Assembly (NCBI RefSeq): GCF_002979755.1
Contig: NZ_PCPP01000001.1
Location: 342,665 to 406,664 of the forward strand
Direction: 5' to 3'
Length of the DNA: 64,000 nucleotides
Source: Chryseobacterium culicis
GTDB taxonomy: Bacteria; Bacteroidota; Bacteroidia; Flavobacteriales; Weeksellaceae
The notes under the pieces are model-generated. The model did no database searches. It was given only the letters and a program-made list of their open reading frames with translations, and was not told where the DNA came from. Below are positions 33,869 to 42,944 of the stretch, piece by piece (the stretch's first letter is position 1; each line of letters begins with the position of its first letter). The translations under genes and the position numbers were made by a program.

Positions 33869-36790
33869 ATGAATGTAAGAATATCAAGAAGCGTAGGAGT
33901 GGTTGCCGTCCTCTATTTTACGGCCAACTTCAGTGCCCAGACCAGCAAGGCGAAGGACACACTTGCGAAAGAAAACAAAATAGAAGAAGTGGTAGTCATT
34001 GGATATGGTACTCAGAAAAAGAGTAATGTAACAGGTGCTATAGCGAGTATTAAAGCCAGTGACATAGAAAACATTCCCTCTGGTAAGCCGGAACAGGTAT
34101 TACAGGGAAGGGCGGCCGGTGTTTCTGTTGTTACAAACTCGGGACAGCCTGGTGCTGCTGCTACTGTACGTGTAAGGGGGATTACCAGTTTTGGAGCGGG
34201 AAGTAACAGTCCGCTATGGGTAGTAGACGGTATTGTTGTAGATAATATCGGATGGCTTAACCAGTCGGATATAGAAAGTATTGAAGTCTTAAAAGATGGT
34301 GCTTCTTCTGCCATTTACGGGGTCTCTGCTGCAAAAGGAGTAATTCTGGTTACCACCAAAAAAGGGAAAAAAGGAAAACTTACCCTTTCGTATAATGGGT
34401 TTTATGGTTTCTCAAATGCTTCTAAAAAGCTGGATCTCTTAGATGCTACGCAATATGCCAAAATTATCAATGAAGGTTTCGTTAATGATGGAGGAACCCC
34501 TAGGTTTACCAATCCGGAATCACTTGGAAAGGGAACCAACTGGCAGGATGCTATTTTCGGAACAGGGGAGAAATCTTCTCATGAGGTAAGCATTACCGGT
34601 GGTAATGAAAAATCAACCTACTATACATCCTTCGGATATTTTGATCAATCTGGTGTCGTAATGAGTGATATTTCCAATTACAAGAGAATCAATGCCAGAT
34701 TTAATTCAACCCATAAAGTTACAGACTACCTGACGATAGGTCAAACCTTTGCTTATACCCATGTGAAGTCTCAGGGGATCAGCGCGAATGAAGAATTTGG
34801 AGGACCATTGGCTTCAGCGGTTAACCTTGATCCTACCACTCCGGTTGTTGTAACAGATTGGTCAATGGTAGATCCAAGTGGTTATACCAATCCTTATATT
34901 ATCCGTGATTCTGAGGGACATCCTTATGGAATTTCCAGATACGTAAATCAGGAAATGACCAATCCACAGGCTTTCCGCTACCTGCAGCAAGGAAATTACA
35001 ACTGGTCAGATGATTTCGTAGGAAATGTTTTTGCCGAGCTTAAATTTCTTGATCATTTTACATTTAAAACCAGCCTGAACGGTAAGAAATCCTATTGGGG
35101 AAGCCGTACTTATACTCCGAAATATTATTTAAGTCCGAATTATAACAATACCAGTTTCAATAGTCTGAATAAGGTGGATGAAAATAAATTTGAATGGAGT
35201 ATGGAAAATACGTTGACCTATCAGAATAAGTTTGGAGATCATAATATTAACATTATGATAGGTCAGGGAGTTTACCGATATAATATTGCTGGTGGAACGA
35301 GTCTTACTTATAGTAATCTGCCTGTTGACAATTGGCAGGATGCTTCCTTCAACTTCAATATTCCACAAGATAATATCACTGCGACAGGATGGGACGGAAT
35401 TCAAACCCGTAAAGCCTCTTATTTTGGTAGAATTATCTATGATTATGCAGACAAATACTTATTTACAGGAACCATTCGTAGAGACGGTTCATCAAAGTTT
35501 GCAACCAATCAGCATTGGGGAACTTTCCCATCTATGTCATTAGGATGGAATGTTCATAAAGAAAATTTCTGGCCGGAGAATAAAGTAGTTAATAATCTGA
35601 AGCTGAGAGGGGGTTACGGAGTGTTAGGAAATGATGAGATGGATAATTTCAGATTTGCAAGCTTCATGGTTTCAGGAAGTAACTATACCAACTCCGGAAA
35701 TAATATTATCATTGGCTATGCGCCAAGTACATTAGAAAACCCTAATCTTAAATGGGAACAGACCAGCCAGCTGAATATTGCTGCAGACTTAAAATTATTC
35801 AACAATTTTACTTTAACTGCAGATTGGTACAAAAAGAAAACAACCGATATTCTTAGACAAATCAATATCCCAGGTTATGTTGGAGTTCCTAATTTACCTT
35901 GGTCAAACGTGGGAGATATGGAGAATACAGGGATAGAGATTGAACTGGGATACAAAAAGAATTGGGGGGACTTCGGAATCTCAGTTAATGGTAACTTCGC
36001 GACTATAAAGAATAGAGTTTTACGATTAGAAGATGATATTCAATATTTCAACCTGGCTTCTTTCCAGACTATGGGAGCTGTTTCCAGAGTAGAAGTAGGG
36101 CAGCCTTACGGATCTTTTTACGGTCAGACTTACAGCGGAGTATTCCAAAATCAGGCACAAATTGACAATTATGTGAATGGAAGCGGAGTAAAGCTATTGC
36201 CGAATGCAAAACCAGGAGACTTTATCTGGCAGGACAATAACGGAGATGGGTTAATTGATGATAATGATAAAGTAAACCTGGGAAGTTCTATCCCGAAATA
36301 TACTTTTGGACTTACTGTGAATCTTAACTATAAGAATTTTGATTTGATGATGTTTGCACAAGGACAAGCAGGGAACAAGATTTTCCAGGGTTTAAGAAGA
36401 CTGGATATGCTTGATGCCAATTATCAAACAAGAATTTTAGATAGATGGACAGGAGAGGGATCTACCAATGATAATCCAAGAGTTACCCGTAATGATCCTA
36501 ACCATAACTATTCTTGGATGTCAAATTATTACCTTCAGAAAGGAGATTATGTACGTTTGAAAATTGTTCAGTTAGGGTATACCATTCCTCAGGATGTTAC
36601 AAAACGTTTCGGAATGAACAAAGTAAGGCTGTATATCACAGGAGAAAACTTGCTTACTTTCACAAAATATACCGGATATGATCCGGAAATTGCAGGAAGA
36701 AATAATTCTGAACAGGACATTATTGGTGTCGACAGGGCTTACTATCCACAAGCGAGAACATTCCTTATAGGAGCTAATATTCAATTTTAA
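33869..36790 (+). CDS. SusC/RagA-like TonB-dependent transporter
   Basis: A 973-residue outer-membrane importer of oligosaccharides, working with the following SusD-like lipoprotein. After the signal peptide (GVVAVLYFTANFSAQ) it goes almost straight to the TonB box/linker (IEEVVVIGYGTQKKSNVTGA). It lacks the ~80-residue carboxypeptidase-regulatory-like N-terminal domain found in most SusC proteins. The plug contains RVRGITSFGAGSNSPLWVVDG and SIEVLKDGASSAIYG, then a barrel ending FLIGANIQF. Its stop overlaps the SusD start (TAATG). It is the first gene of the glucan utilisation operon; the palindrome at 33838-33850 precedes it. Confidence 0.95.
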   Translation: MNVRISRSVGVVAVLYFTANFSAQTSKAKDTLAKENKIEEVVVIGYGTQKKSNVTGAIASIKASDIENIPSGKPEQVLQGRAAGVSVVTNSGQPGAAATVRVRGITSFGAGSNSPLWVVDGIVVDNIGWLNQSDIESIEVLKDGASSAIYGVSAAKGVILVTTKKGKKGKLTLSYNGFYGFSNASKKLDLLDATQYAKIINEGFVNDGGTPRFTNPESLGKGTNWQDAIFGTGEKSSHEVSITGGNEKSTYYTSFGYFDQSGVVMSDISNYKRINARFNSTHKVTDYLTIGQTFAYTHVKSQGISANEEFGGPLASAVNLDPTTPVVVTDWSMVDPSGYTNPYIIRDSEGHPYGISRYVNQEMTNPQAFRYLQQGNYNWSDDFVGNVFAELKFLDHFTFKTSLNGKKSYWGSRTYTPKYYLSPNYNNTSFNSLNKVDENKFEWSMENTLTYQNKFGDHNINIMIGQGVYRYNIAGGTSLTYSNLPVDNWQDASFNFNIPQDNITATGWDGIQTRKASYFGRIIYDYADKYLFTGTIRRDGSSKFATNQHWGTFPSMSLGWNVHKENFWPENKVVNNLKLRGGYGVLGNDEMDNFRFASFMVSGSNYTNSGNNIIIGYAPSTLENPNLKWEQTSQLNIAADLKLFNNFTLTADWYKKKTTDILRQINIPGYVGVPNLPWSNVGDMENTGIEIELGYKKNWGDFGISVNGNFATIKNRVLRLEDDIQYFNLASFQTMGAVSRVEVGQPYGSFYGQTYSGVFQNQAQIDNYVNGSGVKLLPNAKPGDFIWQDNNGDGLIDDNDKVNLGSSIPKYTFGLTVNLNYKNFDLMMFAQGQAGNKIFQGLRRLDMLDANYQTRILDRWTGEGSTNDNPRVTRNDPNHNYSWMSNYYLQKGDYVRLKIVQLGYTIPQDVTKRFGMNKVRLYITGENLLTFTKYTGYDPEIAGRNNSEQDIIGVDRAYYPQARTFLIGANIQF

Positions 36791-38352
36791 TGATCAACAA
36801 AATGAAAAATAAGAATTTTATATATAAAGGACTTGCCGTTGCGTTTCTGACAGGTCTAAGTTTTACCAATATGAGTTGTAGTGATTCCTATCTGGATAAT
36901 GTACAGAATTCAGGATCTTTTAATACTGATTTATATTTTCAAAATGAGCAGCAGTCTTTCAGTGCATTGGTTTCCGTATATGATATTTTAAGAAAATATT
37001 CAGGAGGATTTGAGAATACAGTTACTTTCTTTAATGCTGGATCTGATGATTTTTATTCAGGTGGAGGAAATTCCAATGATGGAGCAGGTATCCAGGGATT
37101 AAACAACTATATGATTAACCCGAATACCATGCCTGCCAGCTACTGGAGAGATTATTATCAGGGAATTGCCCGAGCTAATCTTCTAATAGAAAGAGTTCCG
37201 GGAGCTTCCATGAGTGAAGATCTTAAGAAAAGATATATCGGAGAAGCTAAAGTTCTTCGTTCTTTATATTATTTTGAACTATTAAGAATGTTTGGAAATA
37301 TTCCTTTGATCCTTAAATCAGTGAAATTTGATGATAATTATTGGGATATTCCACAGGCTAAGCCTAGCGATGTATATACACAGATTGAAGGCGATATAAA
37401 TGCGGCAATTCCTGATCTGATGATGACATCAAGTGGTAATGATAAAGGAAGGATTACCCAGGGGACAGCCAGAGCTATATTAGGCAAAATTTATCTTTAT
37501 GATAAAAAAATGACTGAAGCAGCGGCTCAGTTTGCAGAAGTAAACGGTAATCCGGGAGGCACCAGCCAGTATGGGTATAAGCTTGTAGCAAATTATGCTG
37601 ACTTATTTAAAGTTGGTCCGGAATTATCAGATCCTTACAAGTTCTCAACAGAATCGATCCTTGAAGTAATGCATACAAACAAAGGAAACTCCGATTGGGG
37701 ATTCTGGGGTCAGGGAAAAGATGAAGGAAACTCTATTAATGTAATGGTAGGACCGCGTTCTTATTCATTAAAAAATATTCCAAATAATAATGCTCCTGAT
37801 ATCTATTCAGGCTGGGCATTTAATACCGTAACGGAGAACTTTGTTGCCTTTATGCAAGGCGACCCACGATTAAATGTAACTGTTTTCAACGCGAAAGAAT
37901 TAGTGGCAAGTGGTAAAATTTCTTACAGTCCGGCTTTTGCTGATACAGGATATTTTTTAAATAAATATCTACCTACAAACGCTTTAAAAAGTTCACTTCC
38001 AGGTCCGGCAGAGCTAAATTTCCGCCAAAATTATATTGCGATAAGATTAGCAGATACCTATCTGATGGAAGCTGAAGCTTTAGGAGGTGCAGGAGGAAGA
38101 GCTCAAGCTTTGTTAGATGCGGTAAGAGCAAGAGTTGGTTTAGCATCAGTTCCTGTTTCTTTACAAGCCATTAAAGACGAAAGAAGAAGAGAACTTGCAG
38201 GAGAAGGACACAGATGGTTTGACCTTGTAAGATGGGGAGATGCTCCTTCTAAGCTTGCTTTCAAAGGGTTTGTAGCAAATAAAAATGAAATTCTTCCCAT
38301 TCCGTTCAATGAATTGCCGAATACAGCTTTAAAACAAAATCCTGGTTACTAA
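36790..38352 (+). CDS. SusD/RagB-like nutrient-binding lipoprotein
   Basis: A 520-residue surface lipoprotein of the RagB/SusD family. It has a lipobox TNMSC and a following SDSYLD export signal; the lipidated Cys is residue 30, or 26 if translation starts at the second ATG (36802). TPR-like helices follow, with YWRDYYQGIARANLLIERV, EAKVLRSLYYFELLRMFGNIPLI and the C-terminal RRRELAGEGHRWFDLVRWG, all typical. It forms a lid on the SusC barrel and captures oligosaccharide. The start codon overlaps the susC stop, and GH30 follows after 3 nt. Confidence 0.95.
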   Translation: MINKMKNKNFIYKGLAVAFLTGLSFTNMSCSDSYLDNVQNSGSFNTDLYFQNEQQSFSALVSVYDILRKYSGGFENTVTFFNAGSDDFYSGGGNSNDGAGIQGLNNYMINPNTMPASYWRDYYQGIARANLLIERVPGASMSEDLKKRYIGEAKVLRSLYYFELLRMFGNIPLILKSVKFDDNYWDIPQAKPSDVYTQIEGDINAAIPDLMMTSSGNDKGRITQGTARAILGKIYLYDKKMTEAAAQFAEVNGNPGGTSQYGYKLVANYADLFKVGPELSDPYKFSTESILEVMHTNKGNSDWGFWGQGKDEGNSINVMVGPRSYSLKNIPNNNAPDIYSGWAFNTVTENFVAFMQGDPRLNVTVFNAKELVASGKISYSPAFADTGYFLNKYLPTNALKSSLPGPAELNFRQNYIAIRLADTYLMEAEALGGAGGRAQALLDAVRARVGLASVPVSLQAIKDERRRELAGEGHRWFDLVRWGDAPSKLAFKGFVANKNEILPIPFNELPNTALKQNPGY

Positions 38353-38355
38353 CAC

Positions 38356-39780
38356 ATGAAGTTTCACAACTTATATAGTTTCTTTAGAGGTGCCGCACTA
38401 CTTAGTGGTGTGGCCCTTTTTCCTTTATCCTGTACATCACTTACATCCCATAAAGGAAATGAAGTACAGTACTGGCTGACAAAAGGTGATGAAAGCGTAA
38501 AATTACAGCAGCAGACTCCGGTTAAATTTGTAAATAATAACAACAGTTTTCAGAATATTGAAATTGATGATTCTCAAAAGTTTCAATATGTTGATGGCTT
38601 TGGATATACATTAACAGGAGGAAGTGTTGAGGTAATCAACAGACTGTCATCTGCCAAAAGAAAAGCATTGCTTAACGAACTTTTCGGGAAGGACAAAAAT
38701 TCAATTTCCATTAGCTATTTAAGATTGAGTATAGGTGCTTCAGATCTTGATGGTGAAGTTTTTTCTTATGATGATCTGCCTGAAGGACAGACTGATCCTT
38801 CCCTTTCAAATTTCAGCCTGGCAAAAGATAAAGCATTAATTACTATGTTGAAAGAGATTCTGGCGATCAATCCTTCCATTAAAATCATTGCTGCCCCGTG
38901 GTCTGCTCCGGTATGGATGAAAGACAACGGAAAATCAAAAGGAGGAAGTCTGAAACCTGAATTCTATGGAACATATGCGCAATATTTTGTAAAATACATC
39001 CGGGGAATGAAAAAAGAAGGTATCACCATTGATGCTGTAACGCCTCAGAATGAACCACTTCATCCGGGAAATAATCCTAGTCTGTATATGCCATCTGAGC
39101 AGCAGGGGAATTTTATCAAAAATCATCTGGGTCCGGCTTTTAAAACCAATGGAATTACCACTAAAATTGTGGTGTATGATCATAACTGCAACAAACCTGA
39201 ATATGCCATTGATATTTTAAAAGATGCCGAAGCAAATAAATATATAGATGGATCTGCTTTTCATTTGTACGAAGGAGATATTTCTGCTCTAAGTACCGTA
39301 CATAATGCTTTTCCAGACAAAAATCTATACTTTACCGAACAATGGACAGGCTCAAAAGGAACCTTTACTGAAGACCTGAACTGGCATTCGAAAAATGTAA
39401 TCATTGGCTCGATGAGAAACTGGAGCAAAATAGCGCTGGAATGGAACCTTGCCAACGATCCGAAATTTGCTCCCCATACAGAAGGTGGATGCACGGAATG
39501 TAAAGGAGCAATTACTGTTTCTGACAGTGAAAATTTTACAAGAAATGTTGCCTATTATATTATAGCCCACGCTTCAAAATTTGTTCCTGCCGGATCTCAG
39601 CGTATCACTTCTACACAGACTGATAAATTGTCCACTGTTGCTTTTAAGACTCAATTTGGGAAAATAGTGTTAATTGTGCAGAACGATAATGAAGCAGATG
39701 AAAATTTTAATATTAAATTTGCCGGTAAAACCGCTGCTGTAACAATTTCTGGACGTTCTACAGCAACTTATATTTTTTAA
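38356..39780 (+). CDS. Glycoside hydrolase family 30 lipoprotein, first copy
   Basis: A 474-residue GH30 enzyme with a lipobox (FPLSC, Cys26). A (beta/alpha)8 barrel with GFGYTLTGGS, APWSAPVWMKDN, the acid/base E233 in TPQNEPLHPG and the nucleophile E328 in YFTEQW is followed by a beta-sandwich side domain. The family includes endo-beta-1,6-glucanases, glucosylceramidases and beta-xylanases; with GH3 and GH16 beside it, a beta-1,6-glucanase acting on fungal or algal glucan is most likely. It is placed 3 nt after susD, so it is tightly coupled. It is clearly divergent from the second GH30 protein in the same operon. Confidence 0.88.
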   Translation: MKFHNLYSFFRGAALLSGVALFPLSCTSLTSHKGNEVQYWLTKGDESVKLQQQTPVKFVNNNNSFQNIEIDDSQKFQYVDGFGYTLTGGSVEVINRLSSAKRKALLNELFGKDKNSISISYLRLSIGASDLDGEVFSYDDLPEGQTDPSLSNFSLAKDKALITMLKEILAINPSIKIIAAPWSAPVWMKDNGKSKGGSLKPEFYGTYAQYFVKYIRGMKKEGITIDAVTPQNEPLHPGNNPSLYMPSEQQGNFIKNHLGPAFKTNGITTKIVVYDHNCNKPEYAIDILKDAEANKYIDGSAFHLYEGDISALSTVHNAFPDKNLYFTEQWTGSKGTFTEDLNWHSKNVIIGSMRNWSKIALEWNLANDPKFAPHTEGGCTECKGAITVSDSENFTRNVAYYIIAHASKFVPAGSQRITSTQTDKLSTVAFKTQFGKIVLIVQNDNEADENFNIKFAGKTAAVTISGRSTATYIF

Positions 39781-39789
39781 TTTGATACT

Positions 39790-42012
39790 ATGAAAAGAGT
39801 GTATTTCTTACTGGCATTTTCTGCTTTTGGACTCAATGCCTACGGACAAAAGACAACTGATCAGAAAGTAGCAGAGCTGCTGTCTAAAATGACCCTGGAA
39901 GAAAAAGTAGGGCAAATGGTTCAGTACAGCGGGTTTGAATACGCTACAGGGCCTCAGCACTCCAATTCAGCTGCTGTTTTGGAAGAAATAAAAAAAGGAA
40001 AAGTAGGTTCCATGCTGAACGTTGCAGGATCAGAGGAAACCAGAGCATTTCAGAAACTGGCGATGCAGTCGAGACTGAAAATTCCTTTATTGTTCGGGCA
40101 GGATGTTATTCATGGTTATCGTACCACATTCCCTGTGAATCTGGGACAGGCGGCAAGCTGGGATCTTGGGATGATAGAAAAATCAGAAAGAATAGCTGCT
40201 ACAGAAGCCGCCGCTTACGGTATTCACTGGACGTTTGCTCCAATGGTGGATATCGCAAGAGATCCGAGATGGGGGAGAGTAATGGAAGGTTCCGGAGAAG
40301 ATACTTACCTGGGAACAAAAATCGGACTGGCCAGAATCAAAGGATTTCAGGGTAGAGGTTTAGGAAGTCTTGATGCAGTGATGGCTTGTGCAAAACACTT
40401 TGCAGCCTATGGAGCAGCTGTGGGCGGAAGAGATTATAATTCTGTAGATATGAGCCTCAGACAGCTGAATGAAACGTATCTTCCACCATTTAAAGCGGCA
40501 GCAGAAGCAGGTGTTGCTACTTTTATGAATTCCTTCAATGATATTAACGGAATTCCGGCTACTGCTCATAAATATATCCAGAGAAACCTTTTAAAAGGAA
40601 AATGGAATTATAAAGGTTTTGTGGTTTCAGACTGGGGTAGTATTGGGGAAATGGTTCCACACGGTTATGCCAAAGATGCCAGCGAAGCGGCAGAAAGAGC
40701 TATACAGGGTGGAAGTGATATGGATATGGAAAGCCGTGTTTATATGGCAGAACTGCCAAAACTGGTGAAAGAAGGAAAAGTAGATCCCAAACTGGTAGAT
40801 GACGCAACGGGACGAATTTTAACAAAGAAATTCGAAATGGGACTTTTCGATGATCCTTACAGATTCAGTAATGAGAAAAGACAAAAAGAACAGACAAATA
40901 ATCAGGATAACAGAAAATTCGGAAGAGAATTCGGATCAAAAAGTATTGTTCTTCTTAAAAATCAGGGAAATATTCTTCCGCTTTCCAAAACGGTAAAAAC
41001 AGTGGCTCTGATTGGTCCTTTCGGTAAAGAGACTGTAGCGAACCACGGTTTCTGGTCTATTGCTTTCAAAGACGACAACCAGAGAATCGTTTCACAATTC
41101 GATGGAATTAAAAATCAACTGGATAAAAACGCCACTTTATTATATGCTAAAGGCTGTAATGTTGATGATCAAGACAAAAGTCAGTTTGTAGAAGCAATAG
41201 AAACGGCAAAAAAATCAGATGTTGTGATTATGACATTGGGAGAAGGTCATGCAATGAGTGGAGAGGCGAAAAGTAGAAGCAGTATCGGATTCACAGGAGT
41301 TCAGGAAGATTTACTGAAAGAAATTGCCAAAACAGGTAAGCCAATCATTCTGATGATCAATGCCGGAAGACCTTTGATTTTCAACTGGGCATCAGACAAT
41401 ATTCCTGCAATTATGTATACATGGTGGCTGGGAACAGAAGCCGGAAATTCTATTGCAGATGTTCTGTTTGGTACTGTAAATCCTGGTGGGAAACTCCCAA
41501 TGAGTTTTCCGAGAACAGAAGGTCAGATTCCTGTGTATTACAATCATTACAATACGGGAAGACCAGCCAAAAATAATATGGACAGAAACTATGTTTCAGC
41601 CTATATAGACCTTGATAATGATCCGAAATATCCGTTTGGATATGGCTTAAGCTATACTGATTTTACCTATTCTGATATCGTTTTAAATTCTTCAACCCTT
41701 ACAGGAAATCAGACTTTGAACATCAGTGTTACTGTTTCCAATACGGGGAAATATGATGGGGAAGAGGTTGTACAGCTTTATATCAGAGATCTTTTTGGAA
41801 AAGTAGTAAGACCCGTAAAAGAGCTGAAAGGCTTCCAGAAAGTATTCATCAAAAAAGGAGAAAGCAAAAAAGTAGATTTTAAACTGACTCCTGAAGATCT
41901 GAAGTTCTTTGATGATGATTTGAATTTTGACTGGGAAGGTGGAGCGTTTGATATTATGGTGGGAACCAATTCTCAACATGTGCAGACCAAAAGAATTAAC
42001 TGGACGAAATAA
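39790..42012 (+). CDS. Glycoside hydrolase family 3 beta-glucosidase
   Basis: A 740-residue periplasmic enzyme of the BglX type with a signal peptide (FLLAFSAFGLNAYGQ). The catalytic nucleophile is D281 in GFVVSDWGS. KHFAAYGAA (K202-H203) lies in the substrate site, and the GH3 C-terminal domain (IALIGPFGKET-like VALIGPFGKE, GEGHAMSGEAKSR) supplies the acid/base. A fibronectin III-like domain ends the protein. It would release glucose from non-reducing ends of imported beta-gluco-oligosaccharides. It starts 9 nt after the first GH30 gene. Confidence 0.93.
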   Translation: MKRVYFLLAFSAFGLNAYGQKTTDQKVAELLSKMTLEEKVGQMVQYSGFEYATGPQHSNSAAVLEEIKKGKVGSMLNVAGSEETRAFQKLAMQSRLKIPLLFGQDVIHGYRTTFPVNLGQAASWDLGMIEKSERIAATEAAAYGIHWTFAPMVDIARDPRWGRVMEGSGEDTYLGTKIGLARIKGFQGRGLGSLDAVMACAKHFAAYGAAVGGRDYNSVDMSLRQLNETYLPPFKAAAEAGVATFMNSFNDINGIPATAHKYIQRNLLKGKWNYKGFVVSDWGSIGEMVPHGYAKDASEAAERAIQGGSDMDMESRVYMAELPKLVKEGKVDPKLVDDATGRILTKKFEMGLFDDPYRFSNEKRQKEQTNNQDNRKFGREFGSKSIVLLKNQGNILPLSKTVKTVALIGPFGKETVANHGFWSIAFKDDNQRIVSQFDGIKNQLDKNATLLYAKGCNVDDQDKSQFVEAIETAKKSDVVIMTLGEGHAMSGEAKSRSSIGFTGVQEDLLKEIAKTGKPIILMINAGRPLIFNWASDNIPAIMYTWWLGTEAGNSIADVLFGTVNPGGKLPMSFPRTEGQIPVYYNHYNTGRPAKNNMDRNYVSAYIDLDNDPKYPFGYGLSYTDFTYSDIVLNSSTLTGNQTLNISVTVSNTGKYDGEEVVQLYIRDLFGKVVRPVKELKGFQKVFIKKGESKKVDFKLTPEDLKFFDDDLNFDWEGGAFDIMVGTNSQHVQTKRINWTK

Positions 42013-42018
42013 ATTCTT

Positions 42019-42080
42019 CAATAGGAGCGGGTTTTAACCCGCTCATTAAAACGTCAGAAAAATGGCTTTAGCCAAAACTT
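42019..42080. repeat. Double-palindrome element, copy D, inside the glucan operon
   Basis: CAATAGGAGCGGGTTTTAAC plus CCGCTC gives a GAGCGGG-TTTTAA-CCCGCTC hairpin. About 20 nt later comes TGGCTTTAGCCA followed by AAACTT. It fills most of the 82-nt GH3-GH16 gap. Confidence 0.85.
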
Positions 42081-42094
42081 AAAACCTAATATAT

Positions 42095-42904
42095 ATGAAT
42101 CTCAATGCTAAAAATCTCATCAGAATTTGTGCAGCTGGAGCTTTCTTCCTTTCTGTTCTCAACTGTGCTTCACACAAACCTGATTCCCGCAGGACACTGA
42201 TTTGGAGTGATGAATTTAATGGTAAGGGACTGCCAGATTCATTACAATGGAATTATGATACCGGAGGAAGCGGTTTTGGAAATGAAGAAGCTCAGTTTTA
42301 CACCAAAAACAGGCTTGAGAATGCCAGAATGGAAAAAGGAAACCTCATCATTGAGGCTAAAAAAGAAAATTGGGAAAATAATAAATACACTTCTGCAAGG
42401 CTTTTAACCAAAGGGAAATTTGCTTTCCAATATGGCACAATTGAAGTCAGGGCAAAACTTCCTAAAGGTCGGGGAACCTGGCCGGCAATCTGGATGATGA
42501 GTGAGAACATGAAAAAATGGCCGGATGATGGTGAGCTGGATATCATGGAACATGTGGGTTATAACCAGGGATATATCCATGCTTCTGTGCATACTAAAAA
42601 ATATAATCATATCCAGGGAACACAAAAGACCGATACCCTGTTTGTAAAAGATGCCAGCGAAAAGTTTCATGTCTATAAAGCAGACTGGACACCGGAAAAG
42701 ATAGATGTGTATATCGATGACCATAAATTTTTCACCTATGAAAATAAAGAGAAAAATAATGAAGCTTGGCCTTTTGACAGACCATACTTTATCATTTTAA
42801 ACCTTGCTGTAGGAGGATTCTGGGGTGGAAAAGAAGGCATTGATGATGCTGTTTTTCCACAGAAGTATTATATAGATTATGTAAGAGTCTATCAAAATAA
42901 ATAA
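42095..42904 (+). CDS. Glycoside hydrolase family 16 endo-beta-glucanase lipoprotein
   Basis: A 269-residue GH16 enzyme with a lipobox (SVLNC, Cys24). The catalytic signature is E147-L-D149-I-M-E152 in DDGELDIMEHVG. DEFNGKGLPDSLQWNYDTG and GTWPAIWMMSENM are typical of the laminarinase subgroup. It is predicted to cut beta-1,3 (or mixed beta-1,3/1,4) glucan at the cell surface. It is separated from GH3 by a repeat element and is followed by the second GH30 gene after 40 nt. Together with GH30 it gives activity on both backbone and 1,6-branches. Confidence 0.93.
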   Translation: MNLNAKNLIRICAAGAFFLSVLNCASHKPDSRRTLIWSDEFNGKGLPDSLQWNYDTGGSGFGNEEAQFYTKNRLENARMEKGNLIIEAKKENWENNKYTSARLLTKGKFAFQYGTIEVRAKLPKGRGTWPAIWMMSENMKKWPDDGELDIMEHVGYNQGYIHASVHTKKYNHIQGTQKTDTLFVKDASEKFHVYKADWTPEKIDVYIDDHKFFTYENKEKNNEAWPFDRPYFIILNLAVGGFWGGKEGIDDAVFPQKYYIDYVRVYQNK

Positions 42905-42944
42905 TGAAAATGAGGATCAGATAGATCCGGAAACAGAAAAAATC

